This document shows positions 33,605 to 42,122 of a stretch of DNA of 64,000 nt, in pieces. The position numbers and the translations under genes are program-made. The stretch's first letter is position 1. The number at the start of each line of letters is the position of its first letter. This stretch comes from Streptomyces sp. ISL-96 (GTDB lineage Bacteria > Actinomycetota > Actinomycetes > Streptomycetales > Streptomycetaceae): NCBI RefSeq assembly GCF_018614035.1, contig NZ_JAGGPA010000025.1, forward strand, positions 186,001 to 250,000, in the 5' to 3' direction. The notes under the pieces were generated by a model. It was not told the DNA's origin and searched no databases. It worked only from the letters and a program-made list of their open reading frames with translations.

Positions 33605-34957
33605 CTAGTCGGCCGCGGCGGCTGCGGCGGCTGCTGCGGCCGCCCGGTTCGACAGGATCTTGATGGAGATCAGGGCGATCACCGCCAGCCCGATGATGTA
33701 CGCCGACACCGCCATCGACGTACCGGTCGCCTCAAGAAGCAGCACCATCATGAACGGCGCCAGCCCGCCCCCGAACACCGCCGCGATCTGGTACCCGAGC
33801 GACGCGCCCGTGTACCGCATCTCCGCCGTGAACAGCTCGGCGAACAGCGCCGCCTGCGGCCCGTACATGATGCTGAGGAAGCAGCTCGTCACGAACGTCC
33901 CGACCGCCAGCCACAGCAGCGACTTCGTGTCGATGAGCAGGAACATCGGCACCGCCCACACCAGCAGCCCCACCGCCCCCAGGGCGTAGATGCGCAGCCG
34001 GCCGATCCGGTCGGAGAGCGCCGCCGACGCGGGGATGAGAACCAGTTGGGTGAGGCTGACGCACAGCGAGACGGTGAGGACCGCGCTGCGCTCCATTTCC
34101 AGTTCGCGGGTCGCGTAGTCCAGGACCCCGGTGATGATGATGTAGAAGGTGGCAGTGTTGACCGCGAAGGAACCGCCGGCCAGGAAGACCGTGCCGAGGT
34201 GCTTCGTCAGGATCGTACGGAGCGGAGAGCGCGCCGCCCCCTTCTCCTGCTCGGCCAGCGCGCGCTCCGCCTCGCGGAACGCCGGAGTCTCCTCGACCCG
34301 CGTGTGGATGTACCAGGCGAGCACGAGCACCAGCACGCCGACGAAGAACGGCACCCGCCAGCCCCACGACGCGAACGCGCTCTCGCTGGTCGTGGCGCCC
34401 GCGATGAGAAAGACCGTGTTCGCGGTGACGACGCCGATGGGTACGCCGAGCTGCACCAGGCTGCCGTACAGCCCGCGCTTGCCCTCGGGGGCGTACTCGG
34501 TCGCCATCAGCATCGCGCCGCCCCACTGGGCGCCGACGGCGATGCCCTGGAGGACGCGGAGCAGGACGAGCAGGATGGGCGCTGCGATGCCGATCGTCTC
34601 GTACGTCGGCAGGAGACCGATGCCGGTGGTGGCCAGGCCCATCAGCGTCAGGGCGAGGACCAGCATCGGCTTGCGGCCGTGCTTGTCGCCGAAGTGGCCG
34701 GCGATGACGCCGCCGACCGGGCGGGCGAGGAAGCCGACGGCGAAGGTGGCGAAGGCGGCGAGTACGCCGGCGGACGAGTTGCCGGAGGGGAAGTATAGGT
34801 CGCCGAGGACGAGGGCCGCGGCGATACCGAAGACGAAGTAGTCGTACCACTCCACGGCGGAGGCGAGGGCGGCGGCAGTCGCCACCTTGCGCCGGTTGCG
34901 ATCGGTGGCCGGCGCGTCCGGCGTGGTGTCCTTGAGCGGGGAAGCTGCCGTGTCCAT
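33605..34957 (-). CDS. MFS transporter, metabolite:H+ symporter (MHS) family
   Basis: 450-aa 12-helix transporter. MHS signatures: SAVEWYDYFVFGIAAALVLGDLYFP at helix 1, GHFGDKHGRKPML in loop 2-3, and RVLQGIAVGAQWGGAMLMATEYAPEGKRG at helix 4-5. The C-terminal tail ends in an 11-residue alanine run. Relatives import organic acids, betaine, shikimate or alpha-ketoglutarate with protons. ATG 34957 is the best start (GGAG upstream). Convergent with helR and without a companion gene, so the substrate is undetermined. Confidence 0.88.
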   Translation of the reverse strand: MDTAASPLKDTTPDAPATDRNRRKVATAAALASAVEWYDYFVFGIAAALVLGDLYFPSGNSSAGVLAAFATFAVGFLARPVGGVIAGHFGDKHGRKPMLVLALTLMGLATTGIGLLPTYETIGIAAPILLVLLRVLQGIAVGAQWGGAMLMATEYAPEGKRGLYGSLVQLGVPIGVVTANTVFLIAGATTSESAFASWGWRVPFFVGVLVLVLAWYIHTRVEETPAFREAERALAEQEKGAARSPLRTILTKHLGTVFLAGGSFAVNTATFYIIITGVLDYATRELEMERSAVLTVSLCVSLTQLVLIPASAALSDRIGRLRIYALGAVGLLVWAVPMFLLIDTKSLLWLAVGTFVTSCFLSIMYGPQAALFAELFTAEMRYTGASLGYQIAAVFGGGLAPFMMVLLLEATGTSMAVSAYIIGLAVIALISIKILSNRAAAAAAAAAAAD

Positions 34958-35111
34958 GCGGTGCACACTCCGGTGGGTGCGGGGACGGAGAGGGGGGAGA
35001 GGGGGTGGCTCCGAGATGTGCCGGGAACGTACCGACCGGATGGTACGGAGGTCAACGGGTCTGGCGGCAGGACTTTCCGCCGCACCGGCTGGAGCCTGAG
35101 AGGGTGCCCCC

Positions 35112-35582
35112 GTGACGGATGACGAGATCGTCGAAGCAGTCCGCGACCACGCCAGGGCAAAACGCTTGCCGACCCCAGCAAGACCGGCGGCGGTCACCGA
35201 AGCCGAGCAGGCCATCGGCTTCCCGCTTCCGCCGCTACTGCGGCGCCTCTACCTTGACGTGGCGAACGGAGGCTTCGGCCCGGCCGAGGGCATCCTCGGC
35301 GTACGCGGAGGAGCTCCCCAGGGCGACTGGAGCGACCTCTCAGAGATCTACGACGACGGACCCGACCCCTCCAGTCGGATCCCCACCGGTCTCGTGCCGG
35401 TTTACGACTGGGGCTGCACCATCTGGTCCCTGGTGGACTTCCGCGATCCCGCCGGGCCGATGTGGTGCACCCACGACGGCGAGTGCCGGCCCCAAGGAAT
35501 CAACTTGTCCCAATGGCTGGCCGAAACCATGGCGGGCACGCTCACCGTCGACAGCCTTCTCGCCGGCCAACCCGCGCATTGA
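35112..35582 (+). CDS. SMI1/KNR4 (SUKH) family protein
   Basis: 156-aa protein with the SUKH fold signature: TEAEQAIGFPLPPLLRRLYLDVANGGFGP (about 29-57), then the WCTHDGE and LSQWLAETMAGTL segments. SUKH proteins are frequently immunity proteins for polymorphic nuclease toxins, but stand-alone housekeeping members exist. The GTG at 35112 has AGAGGG 8 nt upstream. No toxin or secretion gene is adjacent. A strong hairpin follows the stop. Confidence 0.8.
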   Translation: MTDDEIVEAVRDHARAKRLPTPARPAAVTEAEQAIGFPLPPLLRRLYLDVANGGFGPAEGILGVRGGAPQGDWSDLSEIYDDGPDPSSRIPTGLVPVYDWGCTIWSLVDFRDPAGPMWCTHDGECRPQGINLSQWLAETMAGTLTVDSLLAGQPAH

Positions 35583-35593
35583 GCAGCCAGCAC

Positions 35594-35633
35594 CAGCACC
35601 CCGGACGCTCACTCGCAAGCGTCCGGGGTGCTG
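35594..35633. terminator. Strong hairpin after the SUKH gene
   Basis: Perfect 16-bp stem CAGCACCCCGGACGCT (35594-35609) with AGCGTCCGGGGTGCTG (35618-35633), 8-nt loop, no T-tract. Immediately after the SUKH stop and facing the convergent ADH gene; the strongest terminator-like structure in the window. The remaining 190 bp to the ADH stop show nothing I can assign. Confidence 0.78.
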
Positions 35634-35824
35634 GAAGCGCGTGGTCCGGTTCGGTCCTAGACCCGTACTTCGCAGGTCACCCGATCGTGAAGATCAACTG
35701 GTCACGACCGATCGCCGCTCAGTCCGGTCCGCAACGGCGATCGCAATGCCGGTCCGATCCGGTCGGGTTCGGACGCCGAAGAGCCGCTGCGGCGAACCTT
35801 TTCAGCGACCCGCGAAGTCCGGGC

Positions 35825-36919
35825 CTAGAACACGACCAGGGCCCGGCCTCCCTTGCCCGCCAGCATGTTGTCGAAGGCGGCCGGAATGCCGTCGAGGCCG
35901 ATCTCCTCGGTGACCATGCTGCTCAAGTCGAGGCGGCCGGCGCGGATGTGGTCCGCGAGTACGGGCAGGTCGCGCCCGGGGTCGGAATTCCCGTAGACGC
36001 AGCCCGAGAGCGTACGGCCGAAGTGGAAGAGCTCCAGGGCGTTGAACGTGACCTGCTGGTCCTTGCCGCCGATGCCCACGACCGTCGTGCGGCCGCCCCG
36101 GCGCGTGGAGTCCCAGGCGGTGCGGATGGTGACGGCCCGGCCCACGCACTCGACGGCGACGTCGACGCCCTGCGCACCGCCCGTGAGCTTGCGGATCTCC
36201 TTCGCGGTGGCGTCGGAAGCGACGACGAAGTCCGTCGCCCCGGCGGCCCGCGCCAGCTCCTCCTTCTCCGGCGAGACGTCGACGGCGACGATCTGTCCCG
36301 CCCCCGCGATACGCGCCGACTGGAGGACGGCGAGACCGACGCCGCCGACGCCGAAGACCGCGACCGACTCGCCCTCGCGGACCCGCGCGCTGTGGTGGAC
36401 AGCGCCGTATCCCGTGAGGATCGCGCAGCCGAGCAGCGCGGCCTCCGTCAGTGGGATGCCCTCCGGGACCGGCAGCACGCAGTTGGCCGCGACGACGGTC
36501 TCCTCGGCGAACGCCGCGACGTTCAGGCCCGGGTGGAGGTCGGTGCCGTCCGCGGTACGGGCGTACACGCCGCCGGCGCCGGACAGCGCGTTGGCGCACA
36601 GCCACACCTCGCCGATGCCGCAGTGGTGGCAATTCCCGCAGGAAGGCGCCCAGTTGAGTACCACCGGGTCACCGGGGGCGACATGCGTGACGCCCTCCCC
36701 CACGGAGACGACCGTACCGGCGCCTTCGTGGCCGAGTACGGCGGGAACCGGCACGCGCATGGTGCCGTTCGAGAGGGAGAGGTCGGAGTGACAGACACCG
36801 GCGGCGGCGAGACGGACCCTCACCTGGCCGGGACCGGTATCGGGGAGCTCAATGTCGGTGATTTCCAGGGGAGCACCGACGGCGGACAGGACTGCGGCGC
36901 GGACTCGGTCGCGGGCCAT
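35825..36919 (-). CDS. Zinc-dependent alcohol dehydrogenase (MDR)
   Basis: 364-aa medium-chain dehydrogenase. Catalytic zinc site GVCHSD and GHEGAGTVVSVG; structural zinc Cys cluster SCGNCHHCGIGEVWLC; Rossmann loop VAVFGVGGVGLAVLQSA. Class III/mycothiol-type architecture. GGGAG is 9 nt before ATG 36919. It follows the aldehyde dehydrogenase by 17 bp, so the pair can take an alcohol to the acid via the aldehyde. Controlled by the operator before the ALDH gene. Confidence 0.9.
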   Translation of the reverse strand: MARDRVRAAVLSAVGAPLEITDIELPDTGPGQVRVRLAAAGVCHSDLSLSNGTMRVPVPAVLGHEGAGTVVSVGEGVTHVAPGDPVVLNWAPSCGNCHHCGIGEVWLCANALSGAGGVYARTADGTDLHPGLNVAAFAEETVVAANCVLPVPEGIPLTEAALLGCAILTGYGAVHHSARVREGESVAVFGVGGVGLAVLQSARIAGAGQIVAVDVSPEKEELARAAGATDFVVASDATAKEIRKLTGGAQGVDVAVECVGRAVTIRTAWDSTRRGGRTTVVGIGGKDQQVTFNALELFHFGRTLSGCVYGNSDPGRDLPVLADHIRAGRLDLSSMVTEEIGLDGIPAAFDNMLAGKGGRALVVF

Positions 36920-36936
36920 GGTGGGTTGCTCCCGGA

Positions 36937-38334
36937 TCAGAACTGGAGGGACTTGGTCTGGAGGTACTCGGAGAGGCCGTGCGACCCCAGCTCGCGCCCG
37001 ACGCCCGACTGCTTGTAGCCGCCGAAGGGGGCGAGGGGGTTGAACCGGCCGCCGTTGATGTCGACCTGCCCGGTGTCCATGCGGCGCGCGAAGGCGACGG
37101 CCTCGGCGTCGTCCGCCGCCCAGACCGCGCCCGCGAGGCCGTAGACGGTGCCGTTGGCGATGCGCAGTGCGTCGGCCTCGTCGGCGTACTTGAGGAGGGA
37201 GACGACCGGGCCGAAGATCTCCTCCTGGGCGATGGTCATGTCCGGGGTGACGTCCGCGAAGACGGTCGGGGCGACGTAGTAGCCGGTGTCGGGGAGCGGG
37301 GTTTCGGGGCCGCCCGCGACGATGCGCGCGCCTTCCGCGACCCCCTTCTCGATGTAGCCGCGTACGCGCGCCTGCTGCTTGGCGTTGACCAGCGGGCCGA
37401 CGCGTTCGCCGACGGTGTACTTCGCCACGGCGGCGGTGGCGACGGCCACCGCCTCGTCGTACTGGTCCTCGTGTACGAGCATCCGCGTCCACGCGCTGCA
37501 CGTCTGGCCGGAGTTGCCCATGACGTTCGCGATGCCGACACTGACCGCCTTGGCCAGGTCCGCGCTCGGCAGGATGACGTTGGCGGACTTGCCGCCCAGC
37601 TCCAGGGCGACGCGCTTGACGGCGGCCCCGGCCGTCGCGCCGATCTGCTTGCCGACGGCGGTGGACCCGGTGAAGGACACCAGGTCCACACCCTCGTGCT
37701 CCGCGAGCGCCTGCCCGGCGACCGGGCCGAGGCCGGTGACGAGGTTGAAGACACCGGCGGGAATGCCGGCCTCGTCCACGGCCTCGGCGAAGAGCTGAGC
37801 GGTGAGCGGGGTGTCCTCGGCGGGCTTGAGGACGACGGTGCAGCCGGCGGCGAGGGCGGGGGCGACCTTGGCGACGATCTGGTGCAGCGGATAGTTCCAC
37901 GGCGTGATGGCACCGACCACACCCACGGGTTCCAGGAGGACGGTGGAGTTCCCGACTTTCTCCTCGAAGGCGTACGTCGCGGCGAGCTCGGCGTACGACC
38001 CGGCGACCAGGATCGGCACACCCGCGTGCACCATCTGCGAGAAGCCGAGCGGCGCGCCCAGCTCGGCGGTGACGATGTCCGCGATCTCGTCCTTGCGGGC
38101 CACCAGCACGTCGCGGAGCGCGGCGATCTTCGCGGCGCGCTCGGCGGGCGGGGTCGCCGCCCAGCCCGGGAAGGCGTCGCGTGCGGCCCGTACAGCCGTG
38201 TCGACGTCTTCGGCGGTGCCGGCCGGGACGTGGCCGATGACCTGCTCGTCGGCCGGGTTCACGACCGCGATCGTGTCCTGACCTGCGGCGGGCCGCCACT
38301 GGCCGCCGATGTACATCGCGTCATGGGCCTTCAT
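36937..38334 (-). CDS. Aldehyde dehydrogenase (NAD-dependent)
   Basis: 465-aa ALDH. Oxyanion Asn in ITPWNYPLHQ, NAD loop FTGSTAVGKQIG, catalytic Glu in LELGGKSANVI, catalytic Cys in GNSGQTCSAWTRMLV, and C-terminal EEIFGPVVSLLKY, with the final FGGYKQSGVGRELGSHGLSEYLQTKS. GGAGG sits 6 nt before the ATG. First gene of the ALDH-ADH operon; the 19-bp near-palindrome at 38379 covers its promoter and matches the operator of the TetR at 26807. Substrate not determined. Confidence 0.92.
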   Translation of the reverse strand: MKAHDAMYIGGQWRPAAGQDTIAVVNPADEQVIGHVPAGTAEDVDTAVRAARDAFPGWAATPPAERAAKIAALRDVLVARKDEIADIVTAELGAPLGFSQMVHAGVPILVAGSYAELAATYAFEEKVGNSTVLLEPVGVVGAITPWNYPLHQIVAKVAPALAAGCTVVLKPAEDTPLTAQLFAEAVDEAGIPAGVFNLVTGLGPVAGQALAEHEGVDLVSFTGSTAVGKQIGATAGAAVKRVALELGGKSANVILPSADLAKAVSVGIANVMGNSGQTCSAWTRMLVHEDQYDEAVAVATAAVAKYTVGERVGPLVNAKQQARVRGYIEKGVAEGARIVAGGPETPLPDTGYYVAPTVFADVTPDMTIAQEEIFGPVVSLLKYADEADALRIANGTVYGLAGAVWAADDAEAVAFARRMDTGQVDINGGRFNPLAPFGGYKQSGVGRELGSHGLSEYLQTKSLQF

Positions 38335-38378
38335 CGCAATCCTCCAGAGCGCCGAGCTGGGTGGTCTTCCCGAACCCC

Positions 38379-38397
38379 AAACTAGCGCTGTTAGTTT
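38379..38397. promoter_or_regulatory. Operator before the ALDH/ADH operon, copy of the 26761 site
   Basis: AAACTAGCGCTGTTAGTTT, 16 of 19 positions identical to the site at 26761-26779, 45 bp upstream of the ALDH start and directly after the DUF397 stop. Predicts control by the TetR at 26807. Confidence 0.65.
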
Positions 38398-38649
38398 TTA
38401 CGCGCCAGAGGCCCCCGCGAATGTGAGGAAGGCCGCCCAGGCGCGGGGCGGGAGGGCGAGGACGGGGCCGGACTTGTCTTTGGAGTCACGTACGTGGACG
38501 GTGCCGGGGCAGGCGGCTACCTCTACGCAATTGTCGCCCTGGGTCCCGCTGTGGCTGGACTTGTGCCAGGACAAAGCCACTTCGACGCAGTCATCGCCCT
38601 GCGTCCCGCTGTAACTGCTCTTGAACCAGGCCAGTCCAGTGCTGCTCAT
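38398..38649 (-). CDS. DUF397 protein with duplicated motif
   Basis: 83-aa DUF397 protein with two copies of the core, KSSYSGTQGDDCVEVA and KSSHSGTQGDNCVEVA, then CPGTVHVRDSKD and a hydrophobic tail. The ATG at 38649 overlaps the stop of the XRE gene (ATGA), with GAGGAG upstream. DUF397 proteins accompany XRE/DUF5753 regulators and a HATPase in Streptomyces (WhiJ/AbaA-like modules) and are thought to bind and modulate the regulator. The duplication is visible in the DNA as a tandem repeat about 63 bp apart. Confidence 0.88.
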   Translation of the reverse strand: MSSTGLAWFKSSYSGTQGDDCVEVALSWHKSSHSGTQGDNCVEVAACPGTVHVRDSKDKSGPVLALPPRAWAAFLTFAGASGA

Positions 38650-39475
38650 AGCGCTCCTCGCATCCGCTCCAGCAGCCCTCTGGAGTCCTTGGGCGAGAGG
38701 GCCTGCGAGCGCAGTGTTGCATACCGCCGATGGAGAAGGACGGCCTCTTTTGGGTCAGCGATCAACCGGCCGTTCTGCTGGCCCTCCGAGTAGGCAAGTC
38801 GCCGTCCGTCCGGGGTTCCAACAGCCGCACCGGCCCGTCCAGGCAAGCATGAAACTCGCTGTCCGTCGGCATGACTTGGAGTCCTACGTTCCGTGGCTCA
38901 GTACAGGCCAGCACATGGTCAATGAGCCCGCGCGTGACCTCCGTACCGCCCAAGCATCGCTGGAACACGTGCTCCTCCACGATGAAGCTGAACGACGTGT
39001 CAGGCCGCTCGCGAAGCATCCGCTGACGCTCCATACGAGCCGTGACCTGTGCTTCCAACTGCTCGTCGAGCAGCAGCGGAATGCTGTTCCCGAACACGGC
39101 GCGCGCATACGTCTCCGACTGCAACAGCCCCGGCACCAGCCTGCATTCGTACGTATCCAGGCTGACGGCCGTCTGCTCCAGCCGTGCCCACTTCCTGAAC
39201 CACGCCGCCAAGCCCGGCTGCCGCGTCAGATGACCGAACGCCCTCCGCAGCGCGCCCGTACCCCCCAGCGCCAGCTCCGCCCGTTCCACGAAGTCCTTGT
39301 CCGGCATCCGCCTCCCCAGCTCGATCGACTCGATCGTGTGCTTGGAGAACTGCACCAGCTGCCCGAACTCCTCTCTCGTGAAGCCCGCGTGTTCCCGCAA
39401 CCCCTGGACGAACGCCCCGAACGTCTTCAAGCTGTCTGACGATTCCGGCTCGTCGTGTTCCCAGTCCCCAGCCAT
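38646..39475 (-). pseudogene. XRE/DUF5753 (Scr1-type) regulator with a one-base frameshift near the 3' end
   Basis: Regulator of about 276 aa when repaired. HTH: FGAFVQGLREHAGFTREEFGQLVQFSKHTIESIELGRRMP, then the DUF5753 domain (AWFRKWARLEQTAVSLDTYECRLVPGLLQSETYARAVF and LLDHVLA-like GLIDHVLACTEPRNVGLQVMP). After GPVRLLE the frame is lost. Adding one A (plus-strand T next to 38816-38817) restores TPDGRRLAYSEGQQNGRLIADPKEAVLLHRRYATLRSQALS and the stop overlapping DUF397. GGAGGTGG precedes ATG 39475. Either a sequencing slip in GGAACCCC or a recent mutation that truncates the last 50 residues. Confidence 0.8.
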
Positions 39476-39633
39476 GCCAGGCCACCTCCCGGTGAGTGAA
39501 TCTCCCCGCACTCAGCTCACCCAGGGTTACGGCATGCGCCACCGTACTGTCCACTCCGTGTGTCCGTACGGTGGCGCAGCGTACGGACGTGTTCGCTGGT
39601 GAACCGCCAAAAGCCCACGTCACAGTTGCCCTC

Positions 39634-40077
39634 ATGCCTACCCAACAGCCCGTTACCGTACGTGTGTTCCAGCAATGCTTCTCGTCCACCCGCAAAGCCG
39701 CCAGGCTGGCGAGACTGCTGGCGGTGCACCAGTTGCACGAGTGGGGCGTTCCGTACGGCAGCGACTCCTCCGACATCGCCGCGCTGATCGTCGCCGAGCT
39801 CGCCGCGAACGCCATCACCCACGGCCGCGTACCCGGCCGCGACTTCGAGCTGCGACTCGCGATCGACGCCCTCGGCCTCCTGCGCATCGAGGTCACCGAC
39901 GCCCGCACGGAACGCCGTCTGCCCCCGCCACCGCCTCTCACCCCACCCACGGACCTGGAGACGGGCCGCGGTCTTCTCCTCGTCGAGGCGCTGGCCGAGA
40001 CCTGGGGCGTAACCGAACGGCAGGTCGGCAAGAAGGTGTGGGCGACGCTCCGGACGGCGGCGACGGGGGCCGGGTGA
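39634..40077 (+). CDS. HATPase_c anti-sigma-factor-like ATP-binding protein
   Basis: 147-aa GHKL ATPase domain protein of the RsbW/SpoIIAB-like kind. N box ALIVAELAANAITHGRV, region LRIEVTDARTER, and G box LETGRGLLLVEALAETWGV. ATG 39634 has no ribosome binding site; leaderless expression is plausible. Divergent from the XRE-DUF397 pair, completing the trio known from WhiJ/AbaA-like developmental loci. Likely binds a regulator or sigma factor; the partner is not visible. Confidence 0.85.
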   Translation: MPTQQPVTVRVFQQCFSSTRKAARLARLLAVHQLHEWGVPYGSDSSDIAALIVAELAANAITHGRVPGRDFELRLAIDALGLLRIEVTDARTERRLPPPPPLTPPTDLETGRGLLLVEALAETWGVTERQVGKKVWATLRTAATGAG

Positions 40078-40079
40078 GG

Positions 40080-40529
40080 TCAGAAGTCGGCGCGGATCGG
40101 GTCGTCGAGGCGGGCGACGGACTCCTGGGCGTACGTGCGCTCGTAGGCGTCGCGGATGCGCTCGATCTGCGGGTCGCGGGCCTTGGCCTGAGATGCGGGG
40201 TACAGCAGCGTCAGTTCGTACGAACGCTCGCGCTCGATCGTGCCGTTGGTGTCGCGCCACTGGCCTCGGCCGTTCTGCACGGTAAGCCCGTCCGGGAAGC
40301 TGCGTGTCACGTGCCGGTCGATGAAGCCCATGAATGTCTTGTCGGTGACGTCCGGACCGCCGTCCGGCCGCTCGGTCCCGAAGAGCAGCCGCGTTTCCAC
40401 GTACATCGTTCCCCGCGCGGCGGCGGCCGGTTCGTCGCCGAGGGTGGCGTACGCGGCGGGGGCGCCGGCGGCGAGAAGTACGGTCGCGGTGGCGGTGACC
40501 AGGCGTCGCGGGGTGATCCGCAGAGGCAT
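40080..40529 (-). CDS. Secreted DUF3574 protein
   Basis: 149-aa exported protein. N-terminal signal peptide (RITPRRLVTATATVLLAAGAPAAYA). The DUF3574 core is ETRLLFGTERPDGGPDVTDKTFMGFIDRHVTRSFPDGLTVQNGRGQW. AAGGGA precedes ATG 40529. Family function unknown. It lies 77 bp after the sortase gene on the same strand and ends 3 bp from the convergent HATPase stop. Confidence 0.82.
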   Translation of the reverse strand: MPLRITPRRLVTATATVLLAAGAPAAYATLGDEPAAAARGTMYVETRLLFGTERPDGGPDVTDKTFMGFIDRHVTRSFPDGLTVQNGRGQWRDTNGTIERERSYELTLLYPASQAKARDPQIERIRDAYERTYAQESVARLDDPIRADF

Positions 40530-40606
40530 GGCGAAGTCCCTTCGGTGGAGGCTGCTCACGCGCGGAAGCCCCTCGACCGGACCGACGGCCTGGGCGAGGG
40601 GCGCTG

Positions 40607-41506
40607 TTACGCGTATTTCACGTCCGTGAGGTGGGCGAAAACGACGACGTTGGAGGCGTATCCGGTCTTCTTGTCGAAGGCGCCGCCGCACGTCAGGATC
40701 CGCAGTTCCGGGCGTCCGGCTTTGGCGCCGTACACCTCGGCGTCGGGGAATGCCTCCTTCTTGTACGTCCGCACGGCGTCGACGGTGAACACCGCGGTCC
40801 GGCGGTCCTCCCGTACGACGTGGACGACGTCGCCGGTGACGAGGGCGTTGAGGTTGAGGAAGATGGCCGGTCCGGTCCGGGTGTCCCGGTGGCCGACGAG
40901 GAGGGAGGTTCCCGCCTCTCCGGGGGTCGGGCCGTCCCGGTACCAGCCGACCAGGCGCGGGTTGTCGACCTGCGGGGCGGCCAGGTGGCCCGCCGGGTCC
41001 AGTCCGAGCCCGACGATGGGCGACTCGATGGTGATGGCCGGGACGGCCACACTCAGCGGTGGCGAGGCGGGCAGCGGCGGATACGTCGTCTGGACCGGCT
41101 TCGAAACCGGCTTGGGCACCGGCTTCCGAACCGGCTTGGGTACTGGTTTCGAAGCCGGCGTCGAAACCGGCGTCGGGACTGGCTTGGGCACCGGCGTCGG
41201 GACCGCCGTGGGCACCGGTTTCGGAGCCGGCTTCGGGACCTGCTCCGGCGCCGGTTTCGGGACCTGTTCCGGCGCCGGGTCCCGTACCTTCGCGGCATTC
41301 GCAGCAGGTTCCGGCGCCGGGTTCTTGGCCGCCGTATCGTGAGCTGCCGTGTCGTGGGCCGCGGTGACCGGTGCGTCGGGGGGCGAATCGCCGCACCCCC
41401 GGACGACACCGGTCACCAACGTCACCGTCACAGTCGCGGTCATAGCGAGGCGCACGCCCCGGCTCGGACCGCTCCGACGGCGGTAGCGGGTGTTACGCGG
41501 CGCCAT
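40607..41506 (-). CDS. Class F sortase with Pro-rich spacer and no Arg after the active Cys
   Basis: 299-aa membrane-anchored transpeptidase-like protein. N-terminal membrane segment (residues 20-35), then a spacer of PKPVP/PAPE repeats (about 62-147), then the sortase domain. His206 in SLLVGHRDT and Cys273 in LRILTCGG are the catalytic pair. The usual third residue, an Arg on the following strand, is absent: no Arg occurs from Cys273 to the C terminus. Start 41506 overlaps the 3' end of the upstream surface-protein gene by 14 nt, so sortase and substrate are probably made together. Confidence 0.85.
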   Translation of the reverse strand: MAPRNTRYRRRSGPSRGVRLAMTATVTVTLVTGVVRGCGDSPPDAPVTAAHDTAAHDTAAKNPAPEPAANAAKVRDPAPEQVPKPAPEQVPKPAPKPVPTAVPTPVPKPVPTPVSTPASKPVPKPVRKPVPKPVSKPVQTTYPPLPASPPLSVAVPAITIESPIVGLGLDPAGHLAAPQVDNPRLVGWYRDGPTPGEAGTSLLVGHRDTRTGPAIFLNLNALVTGDVVHVVREDRRTAVFTVDAVRTYKKEAFPDAEVYGAKAGRPELRILTCGGAFDKKTGYASNVVVFAHLTDVKYA

Positions 41507-42122
41507 TTGCGCGGCGGCGGGCCCGACGGACGAAGATCAGCCCGGCCACTCCCGCAGCACCCGCGACCAGGGCGGGCGCCATGCTCGACGACGAGCCGTC
41601 GTCGGTCTCGGCGCCGGTGCCCGTGCCGGTACCGATGTCCGCGGCCCCGCCGCCGCCCGCGGGTACGGCGCCGCGCGGAGCCGGCTTGTCGTCCTGCTTC
41701 TTCGCGCAGTTGACCTTGAAGATCTTCTGCTTCGGGACGCCACCCGGGAACGTCCAGCTGAGCTGGTAGTGACCGTCCGGGAGCGAGTAGTCCGCGGTGT
41801 TTCCCTTGCCGTTCATGAGGACGAGGCCGCCCGACAGGATGGGCTCGACGGGTGTCTTCGGCTGCGGGGGCGTGACCGTCCAGTTGACCAGCTTCACCGA
41901 TTCGAAGTTGGACGCGGACAGCTTGAACGTACAGACCTCGTAGTGGTCGTTGGTGTCGGCGGCGCGGGTTCCGGACTTGTGGATCTTGATTTCACCGCTG
42001 TCGCCCTCCACGGCGAACGCCGCCGACGCGCCCCACAGGGACACCCCTGCGAGGGCCAGCGTGGCGAGGGCTGCCGTGCCCGAGCGGACACCGTGGGAGC
42101 GAAGAGATGTCGTGGTGGTCAT
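41493..42122 (-). CDS. Secreted surface protein, probable sortase substrate
   Basis: 209-aa exported protein. Signal peptide (GTAALATLALAGVSLWGASAAFA), soluble domain with two Cys (YEVCTFKL and FKVNCAKK) that may pair, Gly/Thr-rich linker, then a hydrophobic helix MAPALVAGAAGVAGLIFV and the basic tail RRARRRANGAA. This is the layout of a cell-wall sorting signal, but no clear LPXTG or LAXTG is present; VPAGGGG is the nearest candidate. AAGGAG lies 6 nt before the ATG. It overlaps the class F sortase gene, which supports the pairing. Confidence 0.78.
   Translation of the reverse strand: MTTTTSLRSHGVRSGTAALATLALAGVSLWGASAAFAVEGDSGEIKIHKSGTRAADTNDHYEVCTFKLSASNFESVKLVNWTVTPPQPKTPVEPILSGGLVLMNGKGNTADYSLPDGHYQLSWTFPGGVPKQKIFKVNCAKKQDDKPAPRGAVPAGGGGAADIGTGTGTGAETDDGSSSSMAPALVAGAAGVAGLIFVRRARRRANGAA

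Noticed and set aside
35112..35582. Polymorphic toxin immunity system
   Set aside because: SUKH protein present but no toxin, LXG/WXG or secretion gene next to it.
41090..41290. CRISPR-like or minisatellite repeats
   Set aside because: Repetition comes from PKPVP-type codons in the sortase spacer; units differ in length and there are no spacers.
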